From assembly GCA_037126765.1 (NCBI GenBank), contig JBBCBC010000035.1, positions 2,480,001-2,544,000 of the forward strand: DNA of 64,000 bases. Direction: 5' to 3'. A model generated the notes under the pieces. It saw only the letters and a list, made by a program, of their open reading frames with translations. It was not told the DNA's origin and did not search any database. Origin of the DNA: Stenogyne calaminthoides (Eukaryota; Streptophyta; Magnoliopsida; Lamiales; Lamiaceae). The translations under genes and the position numbers were made by a program. Positions 41,580-54,658 of the stretch are shown one piece after another (within the stretch, counting starts at the first letter, position 1; each line of letters starts with the position of its first letter).

Positions 41580-43164
41580 TGTAGGTCCCGAACGGGTTTA
41601 GTGAGGGCAGAAGTCTAGAGGGGAGGGGTGAATAGACTTTGAAAAAACTTTTTGTGCAGATCGGTGTGAGGGCGATTAGCCCGATCGAGTGCGAAAGTGA
41701 ATCGGTTTGGGCTGATAACCAACTTACTGATCGCCTGAAGGCAGATCAGTTCGGTAACTATCAGTTTAACTGATGTGTGCGGAAGCTTAAGTTTTACCCG
41801 TGTGAAAAAAACCAGTTTTGATAAATCAGATTCCAAAGTTAAACTTTTAATCAGTTGACTGAAGTGTCAGGTATGATCAGATCAGAAGCTTGATGCTAAC
41901 TGATCTCAACTTGGAATATGTATGCGCTTTAAGAGTTGTGTGCGATTGTGTGAACAGTTAATCAAAGCAGTAGAGGCACACAAGATTTATAGTGGTTCGG
42001 ACAAACCAGTCCTACGTCCACTCTTCCCTATCACAAGGGGCACCGACTTAACAATCGAACTTAGTTTTATGTGTTAGTCCAACAAGAAGACACCAACTAG
42101 ATGTTTAAAGAGTTCACACTCAACCGATCCCAGAAATCAGAACAAGAAACCCTAGTCTGAAATCTTGCTAAAAAACTTAACCTAACTTGGGGGTTTGGGT
42201 AGGATTGTTTGGTTCCAACTATGAAATCTTTTCTTGCGTATAAGCAGCCTAACAGCTAGATGAAAAGATTTCTATGCTAAGAACTTATGGGATGAACACT
42301 TAAAAGATAATCTTCTTGATCGTGTTCTTGTGCGGAAATCTGAAATTAGCTTGAGCTTCTTGATTGTTCAGCATTTTCGTTATTGTTTTCGTTATTCACT
42401 CTGAAGTGTAATCCCATATATATAGACCTTGAAATCAAAGAGCCGTTGGAGAGCAATTTGAATTTCAGGCTATATTTGGTAGACTTGCAGGCTTGATGTG
42501 ACGAGCTTCAGGAACAGCATGGCCGAAAGCATGAATTTGTACTTTGTAGCCGTTACAGAGAGAGGAAGCGTCAAATCCCGCAATTTCCGGCTCCGATCAT
42601 ACGTGTCTTGTTCTTATTGATAGCAGATTCACTTTTCAGTGATGTTCTTCCAACTAAGCTTGACATTCTTCTTGTTCAGATCATCGACGTATGATTAGGT
42701 GAGATATCAGATTTCACCTGATGAGCTGACCTGATCAGTCTGAACTGATTAGTCTACCTGATGGAGTCTTCTGGTGCTGGTTGACTTAGCTTCAACTAGC
42801 AGACTCGGCTGATGTAGGTCTTCTGGTCTGATCTTCTGGAAGTCATCTGATCTTCAAGTATTCTGATTTTGAGCTTCATGACTTCAGCTGAGATATCTGA
42901 CTGGATCAGATCGATCTGATCTTCTGTTCTTTTCTAGCATCCTGGCCTGTCGGATATCAGCTGTTCTTTGAGTCTTCAGATCTGACCTTTACATATTGAG
43001 TTCCCCCTCAATATGTGACCTATCTATTACATCAGTTGTTCTATATAGTAATTATCAACTGGTCTCCTATAGCGGGTAATATAAACATCAGTCAGCTAAA
43101 AGGTCTGACTGGTCCTATTACATGTGTTTTCGGAACTTTCATCAAAACTATAAATTTCCCAACA
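41580..43164 (-). mobile_element. 5' LTR of element C
   Basis: 1585 bp, TGTAGGTCCCG to TTTCCCAACA, bounded by the primer site on one side and the AGTTA target duplication on the other. Confidence 0.95.
42417..42424 (-). promoter_or_regulatory. TATA box of element C 5' LTR
   Basis: TATATATA (palindromic) in the minus-strand context AAGGTCTATATATATGGG, about mid-LTR, conserved in both LTRs. Confidence 0.55.
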
Positions 43165-43169
43165 AGTTA

Positions 43170-43476
43170 TATGATTCAGTCTAACAAACTATATGTTTCT
43201 AAAATATATTGTGGAGTGTACGATGCACCTGATGCATAAAAGACCTAGCCAAAGTATTGTTGTTCATTATTTTTGTAATTATTTTTATATTTTCCATTTG
43301 CTAGAGTTCATTCTCTTTTCTTCAATATAAAGATGAATAAGTTCATATTATAAAAGTTCAAAAGAAAAAGAAATGTGACAAAGATAGAGTTGGGCCAAAA
43401 GTAGCCCAAAAAATAAAAAAAGTGTCACAAACATGAAAGTGGACAAGCGACCAAATCAATCAAGACGACTATGTCT
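43170..43476. other. Unique-looking AT-rich flank between elements C and E
   Basis: Continues the DNA left of element C. No gene or repeat recognised. Confidence 0.5.
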
Positions 43477-43481
43477 CAACT

Positions 43482-45158
43482 TGTTGGGGAACCTTTTGTC
43501 CGGATCTATTCGAGGTGTAATTTCAATAAATAATTTACTACTAGCATAAATTAATCTATTAATTCAAATGACAAATAACCAACAACATACAAGCGTACAA
43601 AATATTCACGTAAAATCCTACACATGCGAAATCTAGGATTTTACGCGAATCTTACCCTTGAAGAGACAACTGTTGAGACGATGGAACGGATCAACCCAAA
43701 TGCCTTCTCAAGTATATCTCAAGTCCTTGCTCGTTATCCGGTGGAAGATACTCACGAACAATTATAACAAAGGAAAAAGAAAAAAAATATGTTGCACCAC
43801 CTTTGTGAATTTCTAATTTTTTCAAGACTGAAATTGTGATGGGGATGAAAAAATCATCCCCTATTTATAAGATGAAGGTGACCGATTTTTTGGGCTAGAA
43901 AATAGATATGGGAAGATCTTTAATTCTTTTGCAAGAAGTAATCTTGAATATATCCAACATATTTTCTTTCCCATAAATAATTTTCCACAAAAATCTCATT
44001 CCTTATAATATCAATATTTTCAAAAATTAGGGAATAAAAATCAAAGTCAAAGATTCTTGAATTTATGAGATAATCTTGTATTCCAATAATACTTATCTTC
44101 CATAAAATGTTTCCAAAACAATATTTTCTTTCTTTTATTCATAATTTTCGAAAATAATTAGGAAAAATTATAGCAATAATTCTTTCCTTTATTTTAATTA
44201 CTTTTTCATTAATGGACTTATATTTGGGCTACTTGAGGGGCCTTTAGGATAATTAAGATTGGACCTCCCAATGGCTCTGAATTACAACATTGAGCCACAA
44301 TATTATTCAGTCCATTAATATTAATTTATTCCACTATAAAATTAATATTGCACTATCCATCTTAACCCATATTACGATAATATAACTCCCGATTATTATT
44401 TCCCGTGTTTAAGATTATTTTGTCCATTAATTAATTAAGCCACTGAAAAACTTTATATTAATTAATATCTTATTCCTTGGAGTAAAGACAACTCAACATT
44501 ATTATCCATACCGAAACTTAATCCACATGCATGATTTGGTATGATAAAACTTCTGAACACACCAACGGGACAAATCAAACAAGACTTTCCTTGCACACGT
44601 TTCTTTGTATTAAATCGTAGCAATTGTCATGTAATTAATAATATTGCCCAAAATACAAAGTATAGAATCGCTCTCTGATTCTAAACTCAACATAGATCAA
44701 AGCAATAAATATTAATTACACACAATCCTATTTAAGTGATAGAGATTAAGAAATCAACAACCACTGAGGTCTAATTCTTCATCCCATAAGTTAGTACAGA
44801 AGAATTTATCCTCTCTGTAGGTCCTCTTTAGCGCATCACAATGCACTAGTGTAATATCTTGGTCAAGACAAACCAATCTAAGCGTTACCCATCAACCTCT
44901 ACCAATGGAGTGTTCAATTCCATCTAGGTTGTGAAGATGTACTTATTTACAAGGAACTGTTAATGTGATCTTCTGTGATCGAGTATCACCACATTAACTA
45001 CAATGCAATATGTACTAATATTGAATGGTTTGCAATAAATAAATAAAATTCATTCATATTTAAAGCAGCCGTGATAATAAGATTTATTCTCAGTAAATAA
45101 GTGATAAATTCAGTCTGTTATACAAAGTAAAAGCATACTTTCACGTATAACCCCAACA
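43482..45158 (-). mobile_element. 3' LTR of element E
   Basis: 1677 bp, TGTTGGGGAACC to CGTATAACCCCAACA. Its interior-side neighbour (minus strand AAATGGAAGAT) is a degenerate polypurine tract. A minus-strand TATA box is in CCCCTATTTATAAG (about 43859-43872). Confidence 0.92.
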
Positions 45159-45288
45159 ATCTTCCATTTATAGTCAAAGTCTGCTTTTAAGTATACTACA
45201 ATACGTCACATGTCCTACACCTGTTTCTAATATTTCTCCCACTTATACTCTCAAAGAAGTTTTGCAATGTACTTGACAACCATTCCTT

Positions 45289-45605
45289 TCACATGTCTCT
45301 TGAATGTATTATGAGAGGCGGACACTTTGTGAAAAGACTAACTAGGTTATCCTCCGATGCGATCTTAGCCACCGCTTCATCTCCTCTCTTAACGATTTCT
45401 CGTATAAGATGGTATTTTCTTTCAATGTGTTTGTTGGCCTTGTGGGCACTTGATTCCTTTGAATTTGCAACTGCCTCCAGCAGATACTGCTGGACAAATT
45501 TGGAACTACATCCAAGTCCACTAAGAAGTTCTTGAGCCAAACCGCTCCCTTCACTGCTTCACAAGCAGCTACTTACTCGGCTTCCATGGTTAAGTCAGTG
45601 ATGCA
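45289..45605 (-). pseudogene. Element E RNase H, C-terminal half
   Basis: The minus strand reads DLTMEAE then a stop where the family has Tyr (GAG TAA), VAACEAVKGAVWLKNFL, and then KHIERKYHLIREIVKRGD and KIASEDNLVSLFTK. The frame continues from the RNase H half at 47446 on, from which it is separated by the inserted solo LTR. Confidence 0.88.
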
Positions 45606-45610
45606 TTTAT

Positions 45611-47440
45611 TGTTGGGATACGTTATGCCAGGATCTATTCGGGAAGAACTTAAAACAAAAATTTAAATTACCGATTATTACTAACATGAATTAATCCTAT
45701 ATTAATTCACATAATAATCATACCAACAACATCATGCAAATAATAATCATGTAAAAGTCCTAGCATGCGGATTTCTAGGAGTTTACGTAAACTTACCCAT
45801 TGGAGTGACAACTTCTGAGACAGACAGGATCAGGTATCTGGCTATCAACCGAAAGTCCTTCTCAAGTATTCCCAAGCCCTCATTCAATAAACTTGGTGGG
45901 AGGTTCTCCGATGAACAATTATAAACAAAGGAAAATAAATATTTTGTTGCACCACCTTTGTGGATTTCTAATTTTTCCAAGATTGGAATTGTGTTGGGGA
46001 TGAAGATTCATCCCCTATGTATAAGAGAAAGGTTGCTCGAAATTTAGGGCTTAATTAGTGTATGGAAAGATCTTTTCTTGATCTCCAAGAAATCTTGAAT
46101 ATATCTCATATATTCTTCTTTCCATGTGAAATTTTCCACGAAAATCTCACACTCTATTTATCCCTTATTTTCGAAAATAATGAGGAAAATTTACAAGATT
46201 GGATCTTTCTTGAATTTATGAGGTAATCTTTGTATTCCAAGAATACATATCTTTCTCCATAAAATCTTTCCAAGAAAATCAAGAAAATCTTTTCTTCCTT
46301 CTTTATTCTCTAAATTTTCGAAAGTATCCCATAAAGAAACCAAGTAGGAGATTTCTTGAATCTATGAGATAATCTTGTATTCGAAGAATACTTATCTCCT
46401 TTCCATAAAATCTTTCCAAGAAAATCTTTCTCCTTCTTTTTCTTTAATAAAATCGAAAATTAGAAAAAATATGCAACAAAAATATTTAATTTATTTTAAA
46501 CACCTTTTCATTAAATGGACTTTAATTGGGCTACTTGAGGGGCCTTTAGGAGAATTAAGATGGATCTCCCAATAGGCTCTGAATTCCAATATTGAGTCAC
46601 AATATTATTCAGCCCATTAATATTAATTAACTCCACTATATAATTAATATTGCACTATCCATCTTAACCCATATTACAGTAATATGACTCCCGATTATTA
46701 TTTTCCATGTTTAAGATTATTTAGTCCATTAATTAATTAAGCCACTGAAAAGCTTTATATTTATTAATATCTTTATCCTTGGAGTAAGGACAACTCAACA
46801 TTATTAACCAAACCGGAAAAATAATTCCATTTGAAAGATATGGTATGATAAAGGTTCTGAGGCCACCAAGGGGACAAATCATACAAGACTCTCCAAGCAC
46901 ACGATTCTCTGTATTAATTTAGCAATCGTCATGTAATTAATATTATTGCCCAAGATATAAGGTATCGAAGTCGCAATGATTCTCTTCTCATCATAAGTCA
47001 AAACAATAATTATTAATCACACACAATCCTTATTAAGTGACAGAGATTAAGAAATCAACAACCACTGAGGTCTAACTCTTCATCCCATAAGTCAGTACGG
47101 AAGAGCTTATCCTCTTTGTAGGTCCGCTTCAGCGCAACAAATGCACTAGTGTAATCTCTCGGTCCTTACACATCAACCTTTACCAATAGATTGTTCAGAT
47201 CTATATAAGTTGTGAAACATGCACTCGTTTACAAGGGACTGTTAATATGATCTTCCGTGATCTGGTATCACCACATTAACTACAATGTAACACGTGTAAT
47301 TTTATGAACAGTTTGCAGTAAATATATATAACATTCATTCATATTTAATACAATAGTGATAAATAATTTATTTCAGTAAATAAGTGTTTAATACATAGGT
47401 TATACAAAGTAAAAACATACTTTCACTTATAACCCCAACA
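45611..47440 (-). mobile_element. Solo LTR in RNase H of element E (1830 bp)
   Basis: TGTTGGGATACG to ATAACCCCAACA, flanked by perfect TTTAT duplications (45606-45610 and 47441-47445). Removing it rejoins the RNase H sequence VKHKC with ITDLTMEAE. It belongs to the same subfamily as 18352-20198, related to but distinct from the LTRs of element E. Confidence 0.95.
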
Positions 47441-47445
47441 TTTAT

Positions 47446-48500
47446 GCTTCACACACCTCCATGTCATGGCTACACTTCCCAAACTAGACACATTACCTGA
47501 GGTAGATCTTTGGAAATCTATGTCTGATTGGAAATTTGAGTCTGTGTACCCCATGAGAATTAGACCGTCTAATTGATAAACCAACATTCTATCCCGAGTT
47601 CTCTTCAAATGCCTCATAATATTTTTATTTGCAGTCTAATGCTTATTCCCTAGTTTACTCTGATATTTTGTTACCATGCAAAAAGCAAAACAAATATCTG
47701 GCCTCGTGCATAGCATTGCATACATAAGGCTTCCTATTGCCGAAGAGTACGAAATGCCTTTCATGTCATTTATCTCTTTCTATGTCTTTGAGACACATTT
47801 CTTTCGATGGATGAATTCCATGCCTAGAATTTTTTTTTTTGGAATCCTGCTTGCTAAAATGCTTCAAAACATTATCGATATATGAAGCTTGCGATAAACC
47901 TATTATTCTTTTCTCACGAACTCGAGTAATCTTGATCCCAAGGATGTAACTGGCTTTTCCTAAGAATACCAAGGCAGTTTTGACATACTTTCTATACACA
48001 CAACTCGTTTTGATAAAAACCGTGAGATTTTATAACCTGATCATAACATTAGTTCCAAGCACTGAATGCTTGCTTAAGTTCATAGATGGACTTCTTAAGC
48101 TTGCATATAAGACGTTCTTGGCCTTTTGCAATGAATACTTCTGGTTGACGCATATAGATTTCTTCTTCAAGACTTCCATTTAAGAAAGCTGTCTTGACAT
48201 CCATTTGCCATATCTCAAAATCTAGATGTGCGGCTATCGACAAGAGAATATGGATAGACTTAAGCATAGCTACAGGCGAAAAAGATTTCCTCATAATCGA
48301 TCCCTTTCTTTCTGAGTGTACCCTTTCGCCACAAGTTTAGCTTTGAAGGTCTCAACCTTCCCGTCCGATCCTCTTTTACTCTTGTAAACCCTCTTACATC
48401 CAATGAGTTTTACACCATTAAGTAGTTCTTGTTTGCCAAGAATATGCATCCTTGTCTTGGATTGTCTTATTGTAGGACCTGCAGGGGTCTGATTCATTTT
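47446..48500 (-). pseudogene. Element E reverse transcriptase and start of RNase H
   Basis: In minus-strand order: VKLIGCKRVYKSKRGSDGKV and LVAKGYTQKE (48420-48300), SFSPVAMLKSIHILLSIAAH and QMDVKTAFLNGSLEEEIYM (48290-48110), ASYILGIKI and IIGLSQASYIDNVLKHFSKQ (47960-47850), and MGYTDSNFQSDIDFQRSTSG (47550-47490). The YVDD box is missing: sequence jumps between the LKQAFSAWN block and a short scrambled stretch near 48000-48050, consistent with a deletion. Multiple frameshifts are present. Confidence 0.88.
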
Positions 48501-48796
48501 TACCGGGGACCAAGTCTGATGACTCTCCCATCCCCATGAATCGCTCAGGTTGTCTATGTTGGGATAATTTTAGTTTTGATTATTATGCCAAAACACCTTG
48601 TAATAGGACAAGCTAAGTTGTATAGAAAGCTTGTGTTTCTAGACTTAGTTATTCTTACAGGTAACAAGTTGAGGGGGAACTCATCAAGAGAAGACGAGGC
48701 TAATCAGAACAAAACGAGACTGATGAGTTCCATGTAAACTGGTGAGCTGAACAAGAAGCATGCTGATTTGTGAAGAAGAAGTGTTGATGCAGTGCT

Positions 48797-50342
48797 TGTT
48801 AGTGTTAGTGTCCTAGAGACAATCCATTATAAGGACATAATACCCAGATAATATTCAGTGTTGGTTTAATATTGTTGTTTATTTAATATTAAATGTATGG
48901 CATTACACTTATTAGAATAATATGTTTGATTGTTTACATTTGTTCTTATCTATGTTCCCTTGAATCACTGCTGTCGTTGAGTATGTGAGAACTCAGATGA
49001 CTTAAGCATGATTCTCAAATAGCCCCAATCAAGGATCATCGAGAATGGGATATTGATGATGCAATGGAGATTGGTGTACGATCTGCATCATACTCTTAGA
49101 GAGTATAGTAAGATCTCACTTACTACGAGATACTAGGTATCACATGATTGATGCACAAATACCTTAGAGGGTATTGGTATACCCATCCGAGAAACCGTTT
49201 GATATAGTTCCACTATATGTGTCTACGGGTGTCTCGGTTAGTGAGAGAGATGCGATACTCCTTTGACTTGAGATCAATACGCATGACATGTGTGGAGTGA
49301 TGAACTTTGACCATGACCAACACTTTCACTCTTCCATGGGTAGATACAGTTTGGAATGGGTTCATCACGAAGTGCATGTGCGTGGTAGTTGAGCAAAGAA
49401 AAGGATTCATTCCTCAAAGTGGATTTAGAGAGAATACTCATCTTCTCATCATAATTGGATCAAAGTCATTGGCCAATGCACGTCAACTTGGACTTTGTGA
49501 CCAAGTGTGACACAAGTGATCAATTATTGATTGGAGATAATATGATTAAGTTATTTGAATAGACACTTCATCATGTTCAAGACTGATCGAGTATTCGTGA
49601 ATGAAAGGAGGAAATCGTAATAGCCCATATTACAGTTACAGGTAGTTGCACGTTTCTCGCAACGTACTTAATATATTGAGAATGTCTGATTTATTGTCTA
49701 GGGTTTAATTAAGACCTTTAGTTTGACTAATCGCTCGATATATGAGGGTCTATGGGTCACACAACAAGTAACTCCCGTGTACGGATTATAGTTGGTTGAT
49801 TAAGTATTAAATTGAATTTAATATTTAATTTGTGGAGAATTAATAATATATTAATTTAGAATTAATTATTATTACTATTTAATTAAATTAGATTTAATTA
49901 AATAGGAATCCCAAAATAATATTATGGAATATTATTGTAGGAAAATATTCGTAGGGAAAAACATATCTTTGAGATTTGTTTTGCAAGATTTGGAATTATC
50001 TTCCTAATAAAGATGGCTTAGGATTTAAGCTAGTCTCTCCCTATATATATGACTTCCCGGGATTCATTATTTACTACAACAAGAAAACCTAGTTTCTCCA
50101 TAAAATCTAGAATAAGAATTTTCCTAGCAAATTTTGTCTCAGATTCAATGCTGGCAAATCTGTGCAAATCTTTCCACGGGGATTACGTGGATACCGTAGT
50201 TGAGAAATCTGCTATCGAATTACTGTAAGATTTCTCGTTATGATTATTCGTTCTTGTTTTTGCAATTAACTGTTCGTTGTTGGTGAACTATTTAATTCCA
50301 CTGCGCATGTATTACGTGTTTACGTGCCTATATATTCCAACA
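48797..50342 (+). mobile_element. Family B solo LTR nested in the family A solo LTR
   Basis: 1546 bp, TGTTAGTGTTAGTGTCC to ATTCCAACA, with perfect target duplications GTGCT at 48792-48796 and 50343-50347. It is collinear with the Copia 3' LTR at 2641-4248. Confidence 0.95.
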
Positions 50343-50358
50343 GTGCTGATACAGGTTG

Positions 50359-50515
50359 ACCTGATCTGCTGTTCTGAACTGATCTGTTGTGCTGAACTGA
50401 TCTGCTGTTCTGAACTAATCTGTTTTGCTGAACTGATCTGTTGTTCTGAATTGATCTGATGTGCTGAACTGATCTGTTGTGCTGAATTGATCTGCTGTGC
50501 TGAACTGATCCTTTA
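50359..50515 (+). repeat. 18-bp tandem array in family A LTR
   Basis: About eight to nine copies of CTGATCTGTTGTGCTGAA with small variants (CTGTTCTGAA, TTTTGCTGAA). The corresponding region of the two LTRs of element A (about 54050-54240 and 55490-55720) is scrambled or diverged instead. Confidence 0.9.
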
Positions 50516-50964
50516 GACACACAAAAAGCTAGCCAATGAGAAGATAACAACACATATATGGATGTGACATAAAGCTGCAAGCAACAGTGCAAAAGGACAA
50601 AGAAAAACTGGAATATTATTAGTATGGATTTGAATTTACTCTCCAACGGTAATATTCAAATCCACACTATAAATACATTGCACTATCTTCAAAAGAAGAT
50701 AATGGAGGATGCTGCAAAGTGAAGATTAAAGCCAAATATTTAAGCATCTCTATTCAAGAACACAGAGCATTAATTATCCAAATTTAACCAAGAGTGTTCT
50801 TCATTATATCTAAGCATAAATGCCATATCCTAAGCTTAGAGAGATTTTCTCAACCTTAGCTTAAATGCTAAAATAATGTAAGGAAAAATCTCACCTAGTT
50901 GGAAATAACACCAAACCCAAACCCTTTCTTGAGAGAGAATTAGTGGTTAAGTAAGGTAGTTAAT

Positions 50965-51085
50965 AGGCGATCCAGTGAGGGAGATAAGTCCCGTAGGCAA
51001 TCCCGTGAGGGAGATAAGTCCCGAGAGAGTGAGAACTCATTAGACATCTATAGGCGATCCCGTGAAGGAGATAAGTCCCGTAAAG
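50965..51085 (+). repeat. 30-bp repeat in family A LTR
   Basis: Three copies of a 30-bp unit with the words TAGGCGATCC and GTGAGGGAGATAAGTCCCG; the first two adjacent, the third after a 27-bp spacer. The same module, reversed, is in the LTRs of element A (about 53490-53610 and 54925-55045). Confidence 0.85.
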
Positions 51086-51354
51086 TGAGAGCTCCATAAA
51101 TATCTGTATGGTGGTGTGCCTAACACCGTAAACTAAGATTTTCTTTGGATTAAGGAGGTGCCCAATGAAGGGAAGAGTGGATGTAGGAGTTGGACTCCAA
51201 ACCACTATAAAAATATGTGTGTTCTTATTTGCTTTCATATTAACTGTCATACATACTTTAGCAAATCTGCATAATACATTCGCAAAAATTTTAAAGTCCC
51301 CTCCCATTGAGATTTTACGAGTTCTAAATCGGGTTTTTCGGGACCAACAGTCTA

Positions 51355-52446
51355 ACAATCCTCCCACTACGATAAGCTTCCGATTGTATTTGTGTGTCAC
51401 TTGGTATATCAACTTGTACACTTGGTATTGGAGTTAGCATCTTTAATTCGTCTATGGTAATCTCACTCTTTGGCTTTCAACTGTTTATATAGTCTTCTTC
51501 CAAAAACTTAGAATGTGTACTGATTACAATTCTTTGGTCCTTGGGACTATAGAACATTCCCCTTTTTGTTACTTTGGGATATTCTACAAATAACCTTATT
51601 TTTTAACGAGGATTCAATTTTTCCAGCTTTCTTATCCAACACGTATGCGGGACACCCCCAGATTCTCATGTGTCCCAAACTGGGCTTTCGCCCTGTCTAC
51701 AACTCTGATGGGATTTTAGGAACCGATTTGGATGGCACCAAGTTTAGAATATAATCCGCTATTTTCAAGACATAACCCCAAATGACTTGGGAGGATCTGA
51801 ATAACTCATCATTGACCTGACTATTTCAAAAAGAGTTTTGTTTTTTTGTTCTGCAATCCTTGTCTTCTTGAGGGGTTCTGGGTGCAGTCAACTAGGATAC
51901 AATCCCTTCATCTGACAAGTAATCCAAAAATCCATTGCTGAGGTATTCGCCTCTACGATCAGCTCGTAGAAACTTGATACTCTTTTCTCTATGCTTTACT
52001 GCTTAAACCCTTTTGAATTTATCAAAAGTTTCAGACTTATGCCGCATTAGAAATATGTATTCATATCTTGAGTAATCATCGATAAAAGTAGTGAAATACT
52101 CATAACCTCCTCTACCTTTGATTGACATTGGACCACATACATCAGTATGAATGATCTCTAACACTTCACTGGCTCCATTCCCCTTGGCTCCAAATGCCCT
52201 CTTGGTAATTTTACCCTCTAAATAAGATTCACAAGTTAGAAACGGTTCAACCTGGAGAGATTCCAATGATCCGTCTTTCACCAACCTTTGAATCATTTTT
52301 AGATTAATATGACCTAGTCTTAGATGCCACAGAAGTCTTCCGTTCATGTCTGAAGAACACTTTCTTTTACTCAAAATAGTCGATGTGTTATAAGATGCAT
52401 TTTGTGTGTGATATGCACAATTAATAGTAGAGAGATTGTTCAACAA
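51355..52446 (-). pseudogene. Element E integrase
   Basis: 52446-52003 encodes the pre-integrase zinc region (RLLWHLRLGHINLKMIQRLV, then CESYLEGK) and the core start (IIHTDVCGPMSIKGRGGYEY, FTTFIDDYSRYEYIFLMRHK). The last zinc-binding Cys is Tyr (CESY for CESC), one G-to-A change. 52000-51355 continues toward RT with stops and frameshifts and is recognisable only in patches. Confidence 0.85.
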
Positions 52447-52557
52447 TGTCCCATAGCAGATAAATCACAATTTCAAGAAATGATTACATTCTTATTAAAA
52501 GAAACTGAGTATCCATCAAAAAATATTTTAGAAACTGAAAGTGAATTCTTTCTAAAT

Positions 52558-52776
52558 CTAGGAACATAAAGAACGTCTCTTAAAACTAAAATTTTTATCA
52601 CGAAAAGATAGGTGCACTTCTCCCACTGCAATAACCGTTACTTTCGTAGCATTTCCCATGGTAAAAGTGATCTCACTCCCACTAAATTGCCAGATTATCT
52701 GGAATCCTTGAAATATTGAAACAAATATGATTAGTGATCCATCACCCACAAATGGGAAGCATGTGCCGCTAAACAA
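52558..52776 (-). pseudogene. Element E protease region
   Basis: The minus-strand frame reads FQGFQ, SGSEITFTMGNATKVTVIAV and GEVHLSF, the middle of a Copia protease. The preceding catalytic D-S/T-G is not recoverable (VMDH at about 52745-52760 instead), so it is inactive. Confidence 0.65.
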
Positions 52777-52795
52777 GTTTCAATAACTAGTGTGT

Positions 52796-53214
52796 GAGAA
52801 TTACCTTACATATCAACCTTCTTAGGCTTCGTACAGGCTAACCTCCTATGTCCTTTCAAACAACAATTAAGCATTTTGTTTATCTTCCTCTTGACACTAC
52901 TCAATGCCATTTTCTGTAAGAACATATCCCGCATGGCTATCTACATCGCTTTACGATTCTGGTGAGCGAAGGGTTCTTTAAGGTTTAACACAATAGCGGC
53001 AGTGGTTTCCATTACCTGGTGTTGGTGTTCTCAACTCATCTGATGTTTCAGTCAAAATGGTCCACCTAGTCATTTCATCGGATTTCAACCACTGCTTGTG
53101 ATATTCCTCATCTTCCTCACTAGTCTCAATCGTAGGGTCAGCGGGCTTTGGTTCGTCAAGGATAAACTTATGCATTTGCGAGGTCAAGACAATAAATAAG
53201 TGTTTTTCAATCAA
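52796..53214 (-). pseudogene. Element E gag fragment
   Basis: 53190-52978 encodes MHKFILDEPKPADPTIETSE and HKQWLKSDEMTRWTILTETS, the N-terminal gag helices of this Copia group. 52880-52815 retains a degraded zinc knuckle (CLKGHRRLAC). The middle of gag is deleted, and upstream of 53214 element A interrupts it. The sequence to the right of element A does not continue gag. Confidence 0.7.
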
Positions 53215-54407
53215 TATACTTGTTGGTCCCGAAAACCCCGATTTAAAACTCGTAAAATCTCAATAGGAGGTGACTTTAAAATTTATTCGAATGTGTTATG
53301 CAGATTTTCTAAAGTATGTATGACAGTTAATATGAAAGCAAATAAGAACACACATATTTTTATAGTGGTTTAGAGAACTCCTCCTACATCCACTCTTCCC
53401 TTCATGGGGCACTTCTTTAATCCAAAGGAAACCTTAGTTTACGGTGTTAGGCACACCACCAACAAATATTTATGGAGCTCTCACTCAACGAGACTTATCT
53501 CCCTCAAGGGATCACATATATATGTTCAATGAGTTCTCACTCTTGGGACTTTTCTCCCTCACGAGATTGCCTACGGGACTTATCTCCCTCACAGGATCGC
53601 CTACTTAACTTCCTCTCTTAACCATTAATTCTCTCTCAAGAAAGGGTTTGAGTTTGGTGTTATTTCCAACTGGGTGAGATTTTCCCTTACATTGTTTTAG
53701 CCTTTAAGCTAAGGTTGAAAAAATCTCTCTAAGCTTAGGATATTACATTTATGCTTAGATCTAATGTAGAACACTTTTGGATAAATTTGGATATTTAATG
53801 ATCTGTGTTCTTGAATGGAGATGCTTGAATAATTGGTTTTAATCTTCACTTTGCAGCATCCTCCATTATCTTCTTTTGAAGATAGTGCAATGTATTTATA
53901 GTGTGGATTTGAATATTATCGTTGGAGAGTAAATTCAAATCCATACTAATAATCTTCCAGCTTTTCTTTGTCCTTTTGCACTGTTACTTGCAGCTTTATG
54001 TCACATCCATATATGTGTTGTCATCTTCTCATTGGCAAGTGTTTTGTGTGTCTAACGAATCAGTTCAACACGATTCATTTTATTGTTCGACTCTTCTAAT
54101 TTCGGGTCGTTTGATCACCGATCCGGGTCCGGTCTGTTGAAATCTAGTCTGGCGATTTACGGTCCACAAATCCGTCCTTGAAATCGATCTTTGAAATTTG
54201 GTCTTCGATATCCGATCAAAATTTGAAATCGTATCTAGATTTATGCTTTCACCGATCGTCGGCCTCGTCTTCTCTTGATGAGTTCCCCCTCAACTTGTTA
54301 CCTGTAAAAATAAAACTAAGTCTAGAAACACAAGCTTTCTATACAACTTAGCTTGTCCTATTACAAGGTGTTTTGACATAATAATCAAAACTAAAATTAT
54401 CCCACCA

Positions 54408-54425
54408 ATTTCCCCCTTTTTGATC
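54408..54425 (-). other. Polypurine tract of element A
   Basis: The plus strand reads ATTTCCCCCTTTTTGATC, the same block as in elements C and D. Confidence 0.88.
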
Positions 54426-54646
54426 ATGATGCCAAAACTAACTAACAACAAATAACATACGAGAAAAATGGTGTTAGTTAAACAAGTGAAATGATGAAGG
54501 GTATTGTATGCATTTAAAAAAAATGAGAAGATGATTGTCAACCTCCATGAATTTTATGAAAGACATGCATTTTAAAATAAATGGGTTTTAACAAAGAAGA
54601 TCAGTTCAGGTGGTCACATTAAAAACTAGTGATCTTTTGAACTCCT

Positions 54647-54658
54647 GCTCTGATACCA
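54647..54658 (-). other. Primer binding site of element A
   Basis: The minus strand reads TGGTATCAGAGC, matching initiator tRNA-Met, two bases from the LTR. Confidence 0.95.

Larger units (their letters stand above)
28474..43164 (-). mobile_element. Element C: complete 14.7-kb Sirevirus-like Copia retrotransposon
   Basis: Two near-identical LTRs (28474-30063 and 41580-43164) start TGTAGGTCCCG and end TTTCCCAACA. AGTTA flanks both sides (28469-28473 and 43165-43169), so the ends are exact. Reading on the minus strand: LTR, primer binding site, gag, basic linker, protease, integrase, RT, RNase H, spacer, extra ORF, polypurine tract, LTR. Domain order and motif style match the Sirevirus (SIRE/Maximus) branch of Copia. 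Coding frames are broken at many places although the LTRs are almost identical between localized patches. Confidence 0.95.
48557..51349 (+). mobile_element. Family A solo LTR, itself interrupted
   Basis: Starts TGTTGGGATAATTTTAG and ends TTTTTCGGGACCAACA, the reverse orientation of the LTRs of element A. Perfect target duplications GTCTA at 48552-48556 and 51350-51354. A family B solo LTR occupies 48797-50342. Without it this LTR is about 1.24 kb. A plus-strand TATA box is at 50668-50675 (CACTATAAATAC). Confidence 0.95.
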
